Shown here one piece after another: positions 24,130-34,619 of a stretch of DNA of 64,000 nucleotides. The notes beneath the pieces were generated by a model that did no database searches, was not told the DNA's origin, and worked only from the letters and a program-made list of their open reading frames with translations. A program made the translations under genes and the position numbers. The stretch's first letter is position 1. Every line of letters begins with the position of its first letter. The DNA comes from Hypericum androsaemum (lineage: Eukaryota; Streptophyta; Magnoliopsida; Malpighiales; Hypericaceae), in NCBI GenBank assembly GCA_963995505.1, contig OZ023188.1, forward strand, positions 372,001-436,000, in the 5' to 3' direction.

Positions 24130-24740
24130 CTCTTTTTGAATGGTAGAAAGAGATCATTACTTTTATCCTCTTTAAAAATAAGAATTCGGGTAGGCTCTGC
24201 GTCTTAAAAGATCGGGCAATATCAAAGTGATCCGCCGGTTCTCTTTTTTTTTAAATTAAAATTTTAAAAAAATTAAACTATCATCTCAAATAGCAAGTGA
24301 ATACTAAAATGTGAATGCAATTGATTCATTCATTAAAATAAATTAATATAAAGAAACTAAATAACACCATTAAAAAAATTGAAGTTAGATAGATTGAGAA
24401 TTTAGTATTATGAATAATAATTAATATATATTATTTTAAAAAATTCAGGCAGGATCGAACGAGAACCTATAGGTCCATATCCATGCCCTTATCCTTTCAA
24501 TGTATAAGAATTCAGATAGGATCATAATCTAGACCCGATCAGAATTAACAAGTCTTGAACTTTTCGGTTCTCGGTCAGAGTAAGCCTAACTTCTAGGTCC
24601 ATTGCAAACGGCAAGCGAGAGAGAATAGTTCGAAGCTAAATTATGGAGTGAACAGGCAGCGCACCTACTTAATTAGTTGAAGCTAACGAGTCGAGTATAG
24701 TTCCATTTTCGATATCGCCATTCGGGCCATCAATCGGATT
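24130..24740. other. AT-rich intergenic stretch
   Basis: No gene or defined repeat was seen. The last part begins to resemble 34270-34390, the far end of the duplicated block. Confidence 0.45.
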
Positions 24741-24744
24741 GCTC

Positions 24745-25203
24745 GAGTCAATTTGGTAAGTCCTAGCAAGTTAATACTCGGGGGAGAGAAAACACCAAGC
24801 CTCACAGACATTTGACCCCTCATATGCTTCAGGAGAGATCAAAAAGTATATAGAAAAAACCAACGCTGCTATACAGAGAAGAGTCAGTCTACTACATGTA
24901 CATGCAAACTTGGTACACCAAACGTTATTTATATCAGCCGGCTACGCCTCTTCATCCATCCCGCCCGCCCGCCCGCTCGCCCGCCCCCTTCAGTGCAGCA
25001 ATGTACCCATCAACGCAAAAAATGAAAGAATCGTTAACGCCGACTCCCATCCGCCTCCCTGGTAGCCTGCATTGACGAAAAAAGATAGGTGATGAGACCA
25101 AACGATATTGTATGCAGGCCAATAAGAACAACAAGGCCGCAACTGAACTTACCATGGTTTTTCATAGTTTCCGAAGTTGGCAAGGCAGGAAGAGACATCT
25201 CAA
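24745..25203 (-). pseudogene. Duplicated 3' tail (last two exons) of the At1g61900-like GPI-protein gene
   Basis: The sequence matches 34360-34860 along its length. On the minus strand, 25202-25153 reads EMSLPALPTSETMKNHG with an intact GTAAG donor, and 25066-24990 reads GYQGGGWESALTILSFFALMGTLLH then TGA. These correspond to the last two exons of the full gene at 34620-36977. Similarity stops just where exon 6 would begin (gagatgtctc then unrelated aaagttggcg), so the acceptor and everything upstream are missing. Between the exons the intron is also conserved. A (CCCG)n-type expansion lies in the 3' UTR (24958-24985). Not expected to be expressed as a protein. Confidence 0.85.
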
Positions 25204-25621
25204 AGTTGGCGATTCATGTACTCGAAGCCAACAGATCTGTTCATGCGTGGGCCTTCATACACAAGCCTTGCTCTTAGAGCCTTGCTCTTAGAGCTCTTTC
25301 AACGAAGCTCCTAAATTTGCTGATAATATGAAACATTAATTAGCTTAAATACAAATTGGAGCTACTTACTGTTCTTCCTCGGTACTACAGCACGTTCATC
25401 TCTGTACCCAGGTTCATGAGAGCATTTCCAGGAGTGGGCTTATCCACCCAGATAGAGAACCTCCAAATAAGAAACCCGAGGAAAGCATCAAGTTCTGGCT
25501 CATATTGAAATAGCATTCCTGGCTAATCCAAATAAAATGGACGACGACAGATAACCTTCCATGTCCCTCTTAATCCCTGTTGTTGTTGAATCCGATCCTA
25601 TCAGCTTCGCCACAGTGTTCT

Positions 25622-25788
25622 AGGCTTGTTTTCTCTCTGTTTTGCATAAAGATGGAGTCTTTAAGGTCCATTGTTTTATAGCTTCTCCGAAAAAAAAAGG
25701 CTTCTCTCTGCTGCCCTGTTTTACACCAATGTGATATTATGGACCTCAAAGACTCAATCTTTATGCTAAAAGAGGGCAACAGCAAGCC
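25622..25788. ncRNA. Long imperfect hairpin, candidate miRNA-like precursor
   Basis: 25644-25671 (gcataaagatggagtcttta...) is the reverse complement of 25739-25766 with two mismatches in 28 bp. Pairing continues outward to about 50 bp (aggcttg at 25622 with caagcc at 25783-25788), leaving a 67-nt loop. Stem length and loop size fit a plant pre-miRNA or a small foldback transposon. I do not recognise the arm as a known miRNA. Either strand could be transcribed. Confidence 0.35.
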
Positions 25789-25789
25789 A

Positions 25790-27180
25790 AGCACATGGTG
25801 GGCAAAGCTAATAGAGTTGATTAAATTATAAAAATTAACAATAAAATAGCTAGATAAAAGACCAACAAACAGTGAGGGCGTTGGTCACCTGGCTCAAATC
25901 TGAATTAATCTGCAGTAAACCAAAATAAATAGCTAGAGAAAAGGGAAAAGAAGGTACCTGGTGGGGATTCCCAGTGGGGAAGCAGGCTCTTTTAAGGCTC
26001 AATCCATGCGTCCTCAGGTGGGGGTTGAGAGATACTGTTGCTACTCATAATTATAACCCCCCCAAAAAAAATTAGAACTTTCTGAGCCCCAATTGAATCG
26101 GGGCTAATGCTAAAACTTGAAAAAAATTACAACTTTAAGCTTCCAATTTATTGGGGCTGCCTACTTTCGTTTGGCTTGGAGGAGAGAGACCTCGAAGGGG
26201 TTCTTCATCTTCCTTGGACCCAAACCTCTTTCATTCCCAAGCTTTGTTCTTGATCCTTATTTGCCATGGGCGGAAGATGGGCCAAGTCGCCAAGACAGGA
26301 AGGGGGAGTTTTTTTTTTTTTGTGATAATGGTGGATGCTAGGCATCCTTTCATTCATAGTCATATGCGGGACGATACATCCTCAACCAATAGGGGAGTAC
26401 AGCACTCTTGATGTTCCTCTAGTTTATGAACACCCTCTTGAAAGTCAAGTGCACAAGTCTATCCCCTACTCTATTACACTACTTATTACAAAAGACAACC
26501 TCAATCTATCTAATGCGTCGAATTAGATCTTTGCAAATATTCACGAGAGAGCACATAGAGCGATAGAAAATTTTATTAGGATACACGACCTCGGAGATAA
26601 AAAAGAAAAAGGAAACAAGGAACACCGTGGCGAAACTATTTTGTCTATGAGACGAAAAAATCAAGCAACAAATTTTGGCATAGGCCATAGTTAGGAATAA
26701 ATGTTGCTAACTAGGCAATTTTACAAAAGAGACATTTTAGAAAAATAATTTAAGTCACTACCGGAGTTGTTAGAGAGGCAACATAATCTGTATAAAGCAA
26801 TATTATCTGGAACTACTAGAGTTTTTACAACAATATTATGCCATTAGACAAGTCCGCCACCGTGTCATTACACTTGACGCATAATTTCAACTAAAAAGAC
26901 AGAACCATAATGAAGATTGATGTCGTATCACTCCGTATAAAGCAAATGCAGAAATTACTCCCCATAAACCCGTGACTTTATTAAATTCGGACGACCTTTT
27001 CTACATGATCATCAAAAGAAGAGCGAGGGATAGGTGGCTTATTTGCGCCATTAAATTTCTTTCGCATCAAAATAACGAAAGTTGCCTAAAAAAAAAGCGC
27101 AACCTTGGAAGCATTCCCCATCCTAACCAAATCAACAGCTATGTCTTGACCAGCTACAACAATATCTTCTTGGGCTCGTC
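25790..27180. other. Intergenic stretch, no gene recognised
   Basis: Small frames are present (26117-26411, 26972-27301) but show no domain content. On the minus strand 26960-27180 has a faint gag-like look, too weak to name. No terminal repeats were found. Confidence 0.4.
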
Positions 27181-27448
27181 ATCAGAAGATATATTATTCT
27201 CACTAGCATGTGAATCACCGAAACATGCTATGCCTATGCTCTTCTCTTCCCATTATTATCTGGAACTATGTAACGCCCCTACTGTGATACTCAAAAATTA
27301 ACAAACAATTGCATATGTATAAACAAGAATCTTAATCTTAGTCCCCTGCTGTGATACTCAAAAATTAACAAACAATTGCATATGTATAAACAAGAATCTG
27401 TGATACTCAAAAATTAACAAACACTTGCATATGTATAAACAAGAATCT
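27181..27448. repeat. Left copy of a host segment repeated on both sides of the copia cluster
   Basis: It begins atcagaagatatattattc and ends acaagaatc. The same segment recurs at 33686-34094. It contains a small tandem array from 27283: units of 67, 49 and 50 bp all starting tgtgatactcaaaaatt. The copia A 5' LTR starts immediately after its last base. Confidence 0.9.
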
Positions 27449-27792
27449 GTTGAAGATATGCAGGTCACGCCAGCTCAGCAGTCCAGGGATGATCATGCCA
27501 ACTCAACGAATAAATCAAAGAAGGCAATGTCAGCAATTGGAAAAAAGACGATTAGGAAGCAATCCAAATTGATTGGGAAAAGATCATCACCGAATCTGCA
27601 GATAAGGAAGCAATCGTTGTCGTTAATATATAATTGTACGATTAAGGAAGTTGATAGCTGATCTGTATTGTCAATTAGCATAATTAGAAGATCTAGACAT
27701 TGTAATTAGAGTCGTTGGTGTGTGTATATAATCTTTGACTGTACACGATTGTATGTACCCATTCAATCAATAAGAATTATTCAATTCTTTCA
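27449..27792 (+). repeat. 5' LTR of copia element A (344 bp)
   Basis: It starts TGTTGAAGATATGCAGG and ends ATTCTTTCA, directly before the tRNA-Met primer binding site. No 3' partner remains in the window. Confidence 0.75.
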
Positions 27793-28673
27793 TGGTATCA
27801 GAGCTAACTTCCAAATGAAAGACTCAAACCAACAAACACACCATTCAACCACTGTAGGCTCCCGATCATTTGTCCCCACCAGAAAAATTATGACATCTGA
27901 AAATGATAATAATATCAGCTTGAAGCTAACCCCAATTCCCCTCAATGGCCACAACTACTTATCATGGGCTAGGGCGGTATCAAGAAATCTCAAGACCAAA
28001 GACATGGCGGGCTACATTAATGGGTAAATTGTCCAGCCAGGTCCCCTCGAAGAAGGGTATGGAGAATGGGAGAGAAATGATGAACTGGTAACTACCTGGA
28101 TTCTCAACTCTCTTGATCAGAAAATTTATGATATGTTCTCATTCACTAGCAATGCTAAAGTATTATAGGAAGCAATTAGAGACCTATATGGTCAGCAAAA
28201 TAACCTATATAAGATTTTTGAGCTAAAAAAAAGGTATTGCTGAGACCAAACAAGATAATCTATCATTTACTGAATACTTGGGTAAAATGAGAAGTATGTG
28301 GGATGAATTAGCTATCTATCGACCACCCACAACTGATCTTGTCACTTTGCAAAAGAGATTGGAGCAAGATAAAATGTTCGAATTGCTATCAGGATTAAAT
28401 CATGAATATGAAGCAGTTCAGTCCCAGTTATTGCTTAATTCTGATGCTCCATCCCTTGCAAATATTTATTCCAAAATTATGCAAGAGGAAACTAGAAAGA
28501 AAGTTATGAAAGTAACTAAGATCGAAGAAAATTCTGAAGCCAGTGCCTTCTATATAAAATCTGAATCGAATGATAGATTCCCCTCTAACTCTTCTAGAGG
28601 AAGAGGTGGAATGAGACCTACTGGCAATAGAAATCAGTTTACTTGTGACCACTGCAAGAAAACAGGTCATACT

Positions 28674-28918
28674 TAATAGAGGTTCTAGAAGCCAATCAAC
28701 CAGTCAAACACAAGCATGATTCTCGGGCCTGAATTACAGCTAATCAATATCAGATTATGGCAGTTGTGATTTCCTGCTCAGGATCAGATTCTTGCCTAAT
28801 GTGAATCCCGGATTCTATGCTCTAGAATTATCCTGTCAGTTAATGAAAAGCTGTGTATAAATTGCACATGATGTATACGATTGTAATCAAGTAATATAAG
28901 CAAGATTCAATCTGTTCA
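28674..28918 (+). repeat. 5' LTR of copia element B (245 bp)
   Basis: It starts TAATAGAGGTTCTAG and ends TCTGTTCA. The start is TA rather than the usual TG. Both the target duplication and the purine tract of the partner LTR place the border here. Confidence 0.85.
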
Positions 28919-28971
28919 TGGTATCAGAGCTGTATCTCTAAAGAGAAATTTTTTTTTCCTTCTTCGTTCCA

Positions 28972-31900
28972 ATGGCTGCTGAAACCACACCCTTCCCCCA
29001 GTTACCACAAATTGCAGAGAAATTGACAAGCTCTAACTATCTATTATGGAAAGCTCTAGTTGAGCCTGCCCTCGACAGTCAAGAGTTGCTCGGCCATATA
29101 GATGGCAGCACACCGGCTCCAGCTCAGTTTCTCACTGGAAGCCCAGCCGATGCAGTTTCAACGCCCAATCCGGCGTACACCAAATGGAAAAGAGAAGACA
29201 AGAAAGTCCAATCGTGGCTTACCCTATCTGTATCCAGCCCCATATTGCCGTAGGTGGTTGGTTGTGCCACCGCCAAAGACCTATGGGACCGTCTAACCAA
29301 GGCATACGGTGTCGGTTCCCGGTCCCAGATGTTCTGCCTCAAACAAAATCTATGCGATCTCAAGAAGGGATCTGAAAACATAGACGCCTTCCTTCTCCTG
29401 GCCAAGAGCATCATTGATCAACTCGCAGCCCTAGGTATCCCCACCTCTGACGATGATGCTGTCCATAGGGTCCTACACGGACTAGACGAGAACTACCGCC
29501 CCTTTGCTCGAACGGTCGAAATACGGCAGGAGTCAATCTCTTTAGAGGAGCTCCATGGCCTATTGATCATCGAGGAGATCAACCTTCAACAGAACTCAAC
29601 CAGCCAGCCACAGTCACTGGTCCCAACTGTTCACTACGCCGCCAGAGGCGGGCGTGGAGGCAGAGGAGGAGGCCGTTCTTCGCGAGGGGAGGGGGAGGAC
29701 GTTCTGGCCAGAAGTATTATTCTGGACCAGAAGGTTATCAGGCCCAATACGGGCAACATCACAATTCCGGGTCAGGGGGAAGTCAAGGCCCACGAAGAGG
29801 GCCACCTGGGCCTAATCAAAATGAAGACGATATGTAGTGCTATAATTGTTCCGGATATGGGCATCTTGCTCGCAACTGTTCCTCAGCAAAAAGATCGGGA
29901 CCAAATCGGGTTGTGCGACCTCAGGCAAATCACACGACGTCTCCTCAGGGATCTCAGTGGGTGCTTGACTCCGGTACGACCCACCATTTGACTTCTGACC
30001 TATCCAATCTTCAGCTCCATTCAGAGTACACAGGACCTGACGAAGTAACATTTGGTAACGGTCTTACACTTCCAATCTCTCATACCGGGTCGTTGTCATT
30101 TCCACTGTCAGAATCTCAAGTTTCTCTATCAAATGTTCTATGCGTTCCCAATGCCCGCACTAATCTCGTCTCTTTAACTGCGCTCACACGTGATAATGAT
30201 GTTATCGTTAAATTTGTGGGTAATCGTTTCTTTGTCAAAGATCAGGTCACGAAGTAGGTCCTCTACCAAGGCCAGAATAAGGACGGCCTATATCCGATCC
30301 AGCCCGCCGTGGGACCTCAAGTCAACTTTGATGCAGCGTCGCCAACACTCAAAATTTGGCATCAGCGTCTTGGTCACGCTAATCTCAATGCTGTCAAGAT
30401 CGCTCTTCGTTCTGCATCCATTTCTTTTTCCTATAAGAACATGTCATCTTTGTGCCATGGTTGTAGTGTCGGGAAGATTCATAAACTTCTGTTTCCTGTT
30501 TCCTCATTTCAAGCATCTGGACCACTTGATTTAATATGCAGTGATCTTTGGGGTCCTTCTCCGGTTGCATCCTATGATGGTTTTCGCTATTATGCAGTGT
30601 TTTACGATCACTACAGCAAATATGTATGGCTCTATTTTATTAAGCAGAAATCTGATCTGTTGACAAACTTCATACAATTTCGGACAATGGTTGAAAAATA
30701 TTTTGGCAGGCCCATTAAGATGTTTCAATCTGATTGGGGAGGTGAGTTTCAGGCACTCAAAAAATACTTTGCAGAACAAGGAATTACTCATCGAGTCTCC
30801 TGCCCTTACACACCGGAGCAGAATGGCTGTGCAGAAAGGAAACACCGCCACATTGTCGAGACCGGCCTTGCCATACTATATCATGCCTCCATTCCACTAC
30901 GGTTTTGGTCTCTTATATTTGACTCTGCGGCTTATCTTATAAATCGCTTGCCCACAGCGCTGCTTAATAATATTTCTCCATATGCCAAGCTTTTTAATGA
31001 AGCCCCGTCATTAACAAATCTAAGGGTGATCGGATGCTTGTGTTATCCATGGTTAAAACCACAAGCACATCATAAACTTGAACCCAGATCTACACCATGT
31101 GTATTCTTGGGGTACAGTCGTCAGCACAAGGGATATCGTTGCTTGGATATTGCCTCTAATAAACTACATATCTCGCGTCATGTTCTGTTTGACGAGTCCG
31201 TCTTACCTTTTACAGATCCGCGCTTTACAGGTGGTCGTGCAAACACAAATAATCCTCACAATAATTTTGGATTGCTGGGCCCCTACAATTACACAACGGT
31301 CCACCAAAATGGGCCACCTTCAGCTGCTACTTCCACTGGGCTCCACCCACAACTTGCTTTAGAAACACAAGGCCCACAAATGCCCTTGCCGCCTGCGTCT
31401 AATGAAGCTCAGCCACCACCAGCTACACGACGAGCTGCTGCCCCACAGCTGGTATATACTCGACGGCCACCATCGACAACGGCGCCCCCAGCGCCCGCCA
31501 CTGCCACTACTGTACCGCCGCCTGAACGCACACACCCGATGGTCACAAGATCCCAGACCAAACGATCAGCCATGGCCCTTCTTGCTTGCGCCACTGATAT
31601 GACTCCAACGTGCTTCTCTCAAGCTGTCAAACATGCACAATGGCAGAATGCAATGACTGAGGAATTCAATGCTCTCATCCGAAATCAGACATGGGTGCTA
31701 GTCCCCCGCTCGTCAGCCACGAATGTCCTTGGCAATAAATGGGTGTTCCGCATCAAACATCATTCCGATGGCACAATAGCCCGATATAAAGCTCGACTCA
31801 TCGCCAAAGGATTTTAGCAGCGCCCTAGAGTCGAGTATCAAGAGACTTTCAGTCCGGTTATTAAACCGGCAACTGTACGGTTAGTTCTCGCACTAGCTAT

Positions 31901-33131
31901 CTCCTATGATTGGCCAATCCGTCAATTGGATGTGTCCAATGCCTTTCTACATGGCTACTTAACTGAACATGTCTTCATGGAGCAACCAGCAGGGTTTACT
32001 CATCCACAATATCCTAATTATGTATGCAAGCTTCGACGATCACTATATGGTCTTAAACAAGCCCCTCGGGCTTGGTTTAACCGTCTCAAGGCTGCCCTAC
32101 AGGAGTTTGGCTTTCAAGGGTCCAAGATGGACACGTCTTTGTTCTATCTGAGCAACGGCCCCATCAAGTTATTTGTCCTAGTCTATGTTGACGATATTCT
32201 CGTGACTGGCTCAAACAAAATTATGATTGAAAAACTGGTGAAATATCTTCATGAACGGTTCTCAGTCAAAGACTTGGGTACACTTTCTTACTTTCTGGGA
32301 ATTGAAGCTACAAGAACAAAAAGAGGTCTATTCCTGTCACAATCAAAATACATTCGAGACATCCTTGTCAAAGCTAAAATGGCAGATTGCAAGGCTCTTG
32401 CTACACCAGCCACCAATGCTGAACCTCAGGTGGACAATGAGTGCGACCCAGTCCTCTATCGACAAGTAGTTGGCTGCCTGCAATACCTTGGAATAACAAG
32501 ACCAGAAATTGCATTTGCTGTCAACCGGGCTGCCCAATTTATGCACTCTCCGGCAGCAACTAACTGGGTAAGTGTCAAGAGGATTCTTCGTTACTTACAA
32601 GGCACGGTGACCTATGGACTGCATCTGAAGCCCTCCTCCACACGCATCTTGTCTGCCTACAGTGATGCGGATTGGGCAGGATGTCCGATTGATCGACGTT
32701 CAACGACAGGCTATGCTGTCTATCTCGGTCCAAACCTGATATCCTGGTCATCACGTAAACAATGCGCTGTCTCTCGGTCATCAACCGAAGCTGAGTATCG
32801 AGCTCTCGCAGCTGCTGCTTTGGAGGTAATGTGGCTACACTCGCTTATGCATGAGATCAAACTGCCTTGCACACACGCTCCTATACTGTGGTGTGATAAT
32901 CTTGGTGCAACTTACCTCACGACCAACCCGGTCTTCCACGGACGCTCAAAACACATGGAGATCGCGTTTCACTTTGTCCGCGAACAAGTAGCAGCAGGAC
33001 AACTACGAGTACAGTACATCTCCACCAAAGATCAAATCGCTGATGCTCTCACCAAGCCCCTACCCCGTCTTCATTTTCAAGACCTTCGATCCAAGCTCAC
33101 CGTAAACCACGCTGTGCTTGAGGGGGAGTAA
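28972..33131 (+). pseudogene. Copia B gag-pol polyprotein with four in-frame TAG stops and a frameshift
   Basis: Domains in order: gag (from MAAETTPFPQLPQ), a glycine-rich stretch, zinc knuckle CYNCSGYGHLARNC, protease WVLDSGTTHHLTSD, gag-pre-integrase [12 protein letters not shown], integrase core ([39 protein letters not shown]), reverse transcriptase (QLDVSNAFLHGYL, YVDDILVTGS near 32187) and RNase H (YSDADWAGCP, CDNLGATYL). Breaks are TAG at 29251, 29835, 30255 and 31815, plus a frameshift in the glycine-rich part near 29680-29700. Only these interrupt about 1,380 codons. The frame ends with TAA at 33129-33131, which are the first three bases of the 3' LTR. Confidence 0.9.
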
Positions 33132-33373
33132 TGGAGGTTCTAGAAGCCAATCAACCAGTCAAACACAAGCATGATTCTCGGGCCTGAATTACAGCTAATC
33201 AATATCAGATTATGGCAGTTGTGATTTCCTGCTCAGGACCAGATTCTTGCCTAATGTGAATCCCGGATTCTATGCTCTAGAATGATCCTGTCAGTTAATG
33301 AAAAGTTGTGTATAAATTGCACATGATGTATACGATTGTAATCAAGTAATATAAACAAGATTCAATCTATTCA
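33129..33373 (+). repeat. 3' LTR of copia element B (245 bp)
   Basis: It starts TAATGGAGGTTCTAG directly after the purine tract and ends TCTATTCA. It has the same length as the 5' LTR. Confidence 0.88.
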
Positions 33374-33685
33374 ATACTAAGGACAGGTGCTGGTTTCTAA
33401 ATCCCCAATTGAGACCGGTAAAAGACAAGCCTGCTGGAGGAGAAGAGAGACGCCAACTTCACGCAAATGCTGCCTCAAGCGATCCAACTGAACCAAAAGG
33501 CAATTCTATCGAATTGTTGGCTCAACAACTCCTCCAGCACTTGAGTAAAGGACTTGGCGACAAACCTAGCTCAAGTCAACCTACTACATCAGCTTATGTC
33601 CCTCCTTCACAAGGTACAATCTAATTTACCTCATTCTCTGCAGTTAACTATGATAAATTAAATTGGATAGTTGATTCAGGTGCAA

Positions 33686-34094
33686 ATCAGAAGATATATT
33701 ATTCACACTAGCATGTGAATCACCGAAACATGCTATGCCTAGGCTCTTCTCTTCCCATTATTATCTGGAAGTATGTAACGCCCGGGGTTGGATTCAGTGG
33801 GGACAAGACATGTCCCCACTGAAATGGATCAAGTGATTTTAGTTATAGACACGATTTTTTATGAATGTCAGATCTCTAGACACGATTTTTAATAAAATTT
33901 AATGGTCCAAACGAAATTTCCTCCGTATGGACAACTTTTATGTTGTCCCTACTCAATCCAAAACCATAACGCCCCTACTATGATACTCAAAAATTAACAA
34001 ACAATTGCATATGTATAAACAAGAATCTTAATCTTAGTCCCCTACTGTGATACTCAAAAATTAACAAACAATTGCATATGTATAAACAAGAATC
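33686..34094. repeat. Right copy of the duplicated host segment
   Basis: It repeats 27181-27448 (atcagaagatatattattc to acaagaatc), with two instead of three tandem units (33979-34045, 34046-34094). A 183-bp MITE is inserted in it. It runs on without break into host sequence (ttagtgttatat), so it preserves the unoccupied target site of copia element A. Confidence 0.9.
33784..33966. mobile_element. 183-bp hAT-type MITE, copy 1
   Basis: It is flanked by an exact 8-bp duplication TAACGCCC (33776-33783, 33967-33974). Ends: GGGGTTGGATTCAGTGGGGAC, and read inward from the right TGGTTTTGGATTGAGTAGGGAC. The left copy of the host segment shows the same site unoccupied (tatgtaacgcccctac at 27268-27283). 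No coding capacity. A copy of identical length lies at 56863-57045. Confidence 0.92.
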
Positions 34095-34619
34095 TTAGTG
34101 TTATATATATATATTAGAGTTTTATCGTAAAAGGTCCAAGTGTATGATGCCCACGAGCCAAGTTGTAGGACTTTCGCATATTTTTTGGGATGATGGGTCC
34201 GGATCTCGGATCACGCCCGAATCCGAAGAATGAATGATTTGGTTTGATCTTTATTTTTTTTTACTTTTAGATCTCAGTTCTAGCCGTTCGGACCGGTTCA
34301 TATTGGGTAAAACAGACGCTCATCCCTAATCGATCGGATGGCTCGGCTCCATTCGGGAATCCTAGCAAGTCGATACTTGAGGGAGAGAAAACACCAAGCC
34401 TCATACACTTGACCTCTCATTCTTCAGGAGACACCGAAAAGTATGATACAAATAAGCAAACAAAATTAGATAGGACCAAAAGAGTGACCCCAAAAGAGAG
34501 AACAAACCAACGCTGCTATACACAGAAGAGTCTGTCTACTACATGTACATGCAAACTTGGCACACAAGACACGTCATTTATATCAGCCGGCTATGCCTCC
34601 TCACTCCATCCCGCCCCCT

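Larger units (their letters stand above)
28674..33373 (+). mobile_element. Copia element B, structurally complete, nested in element A
   Basis: It has LTRs of 245 bp each (28674-28918, 33129-33373), a 5-bp target duplication ATACT (28669-28673 and 33374-33378), a primer binding site TGGTATCAGAGC at 28919-28930 touching the LTR, and a purine tract (TTGAGGGGGAG) ending at 33128. I count about six differences between the LTRs, so the insertion is relatively recent. Removing it restores the element A zinc knuckle, which confirms the borders. Confidence 0.92.
27813..33684 (+). pseudogene. Copia A gag, split by element B and broken by stops
   Basis: Gag reads NGHNYLSWARAVSRNLKTKD, then a stop (NG-stop-IVQPG), a second stop where tryptophan is usual (AKVL-stop-EAIRDLYG), and a frameshift near 28230. 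It continues through SFTEYLGKMRSMWDELAIY and YEAVQSQLLLNSDAPSLANI to a CCHC zinc knuckle begun as CDHCKKTGHT. Element B splits the knuckle; the remainder (KDRCWFLNP) resumes at 33379. It ends at the protease start, WIVDSGAN. The upstream start codon was not fixed. Confidence 0.8.
27449..33685 (+). mobile_element. Truncated copia element A (5' LTR, gag, start of protease), interrupted by element B
   Basis: It consists of a 5' LTR (27449-27792), a primer binding site TGGTATCAGAGC (27793-27804), gag to 28673, then element B (28674-33373), then the rest of gag from 33374 up to the protease motif LNWIVDSGAN. At that aspartate-serine-glycine site it stops and joins the repeated host segment. Integrase, reverse transcriptase, RNase H and the 3' LTR are gone. 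Confidence 0.8.

Noticed and set aside
24952..25155. A 67-codon minus-strand frame with hydrophobic stretches
   Set aside because: It is the intron and out-of-frame reading of the duplicated GPI-gene tail; the true frame matches exons of the full gene.
27283..27448. Regularly spaced units resembling a CRISPR array
   Set aside because: Units are tandem copies of 67, 49 and 50 bp without distinct spacers, in a plant nuclear context; it is a simple tandem repeat.
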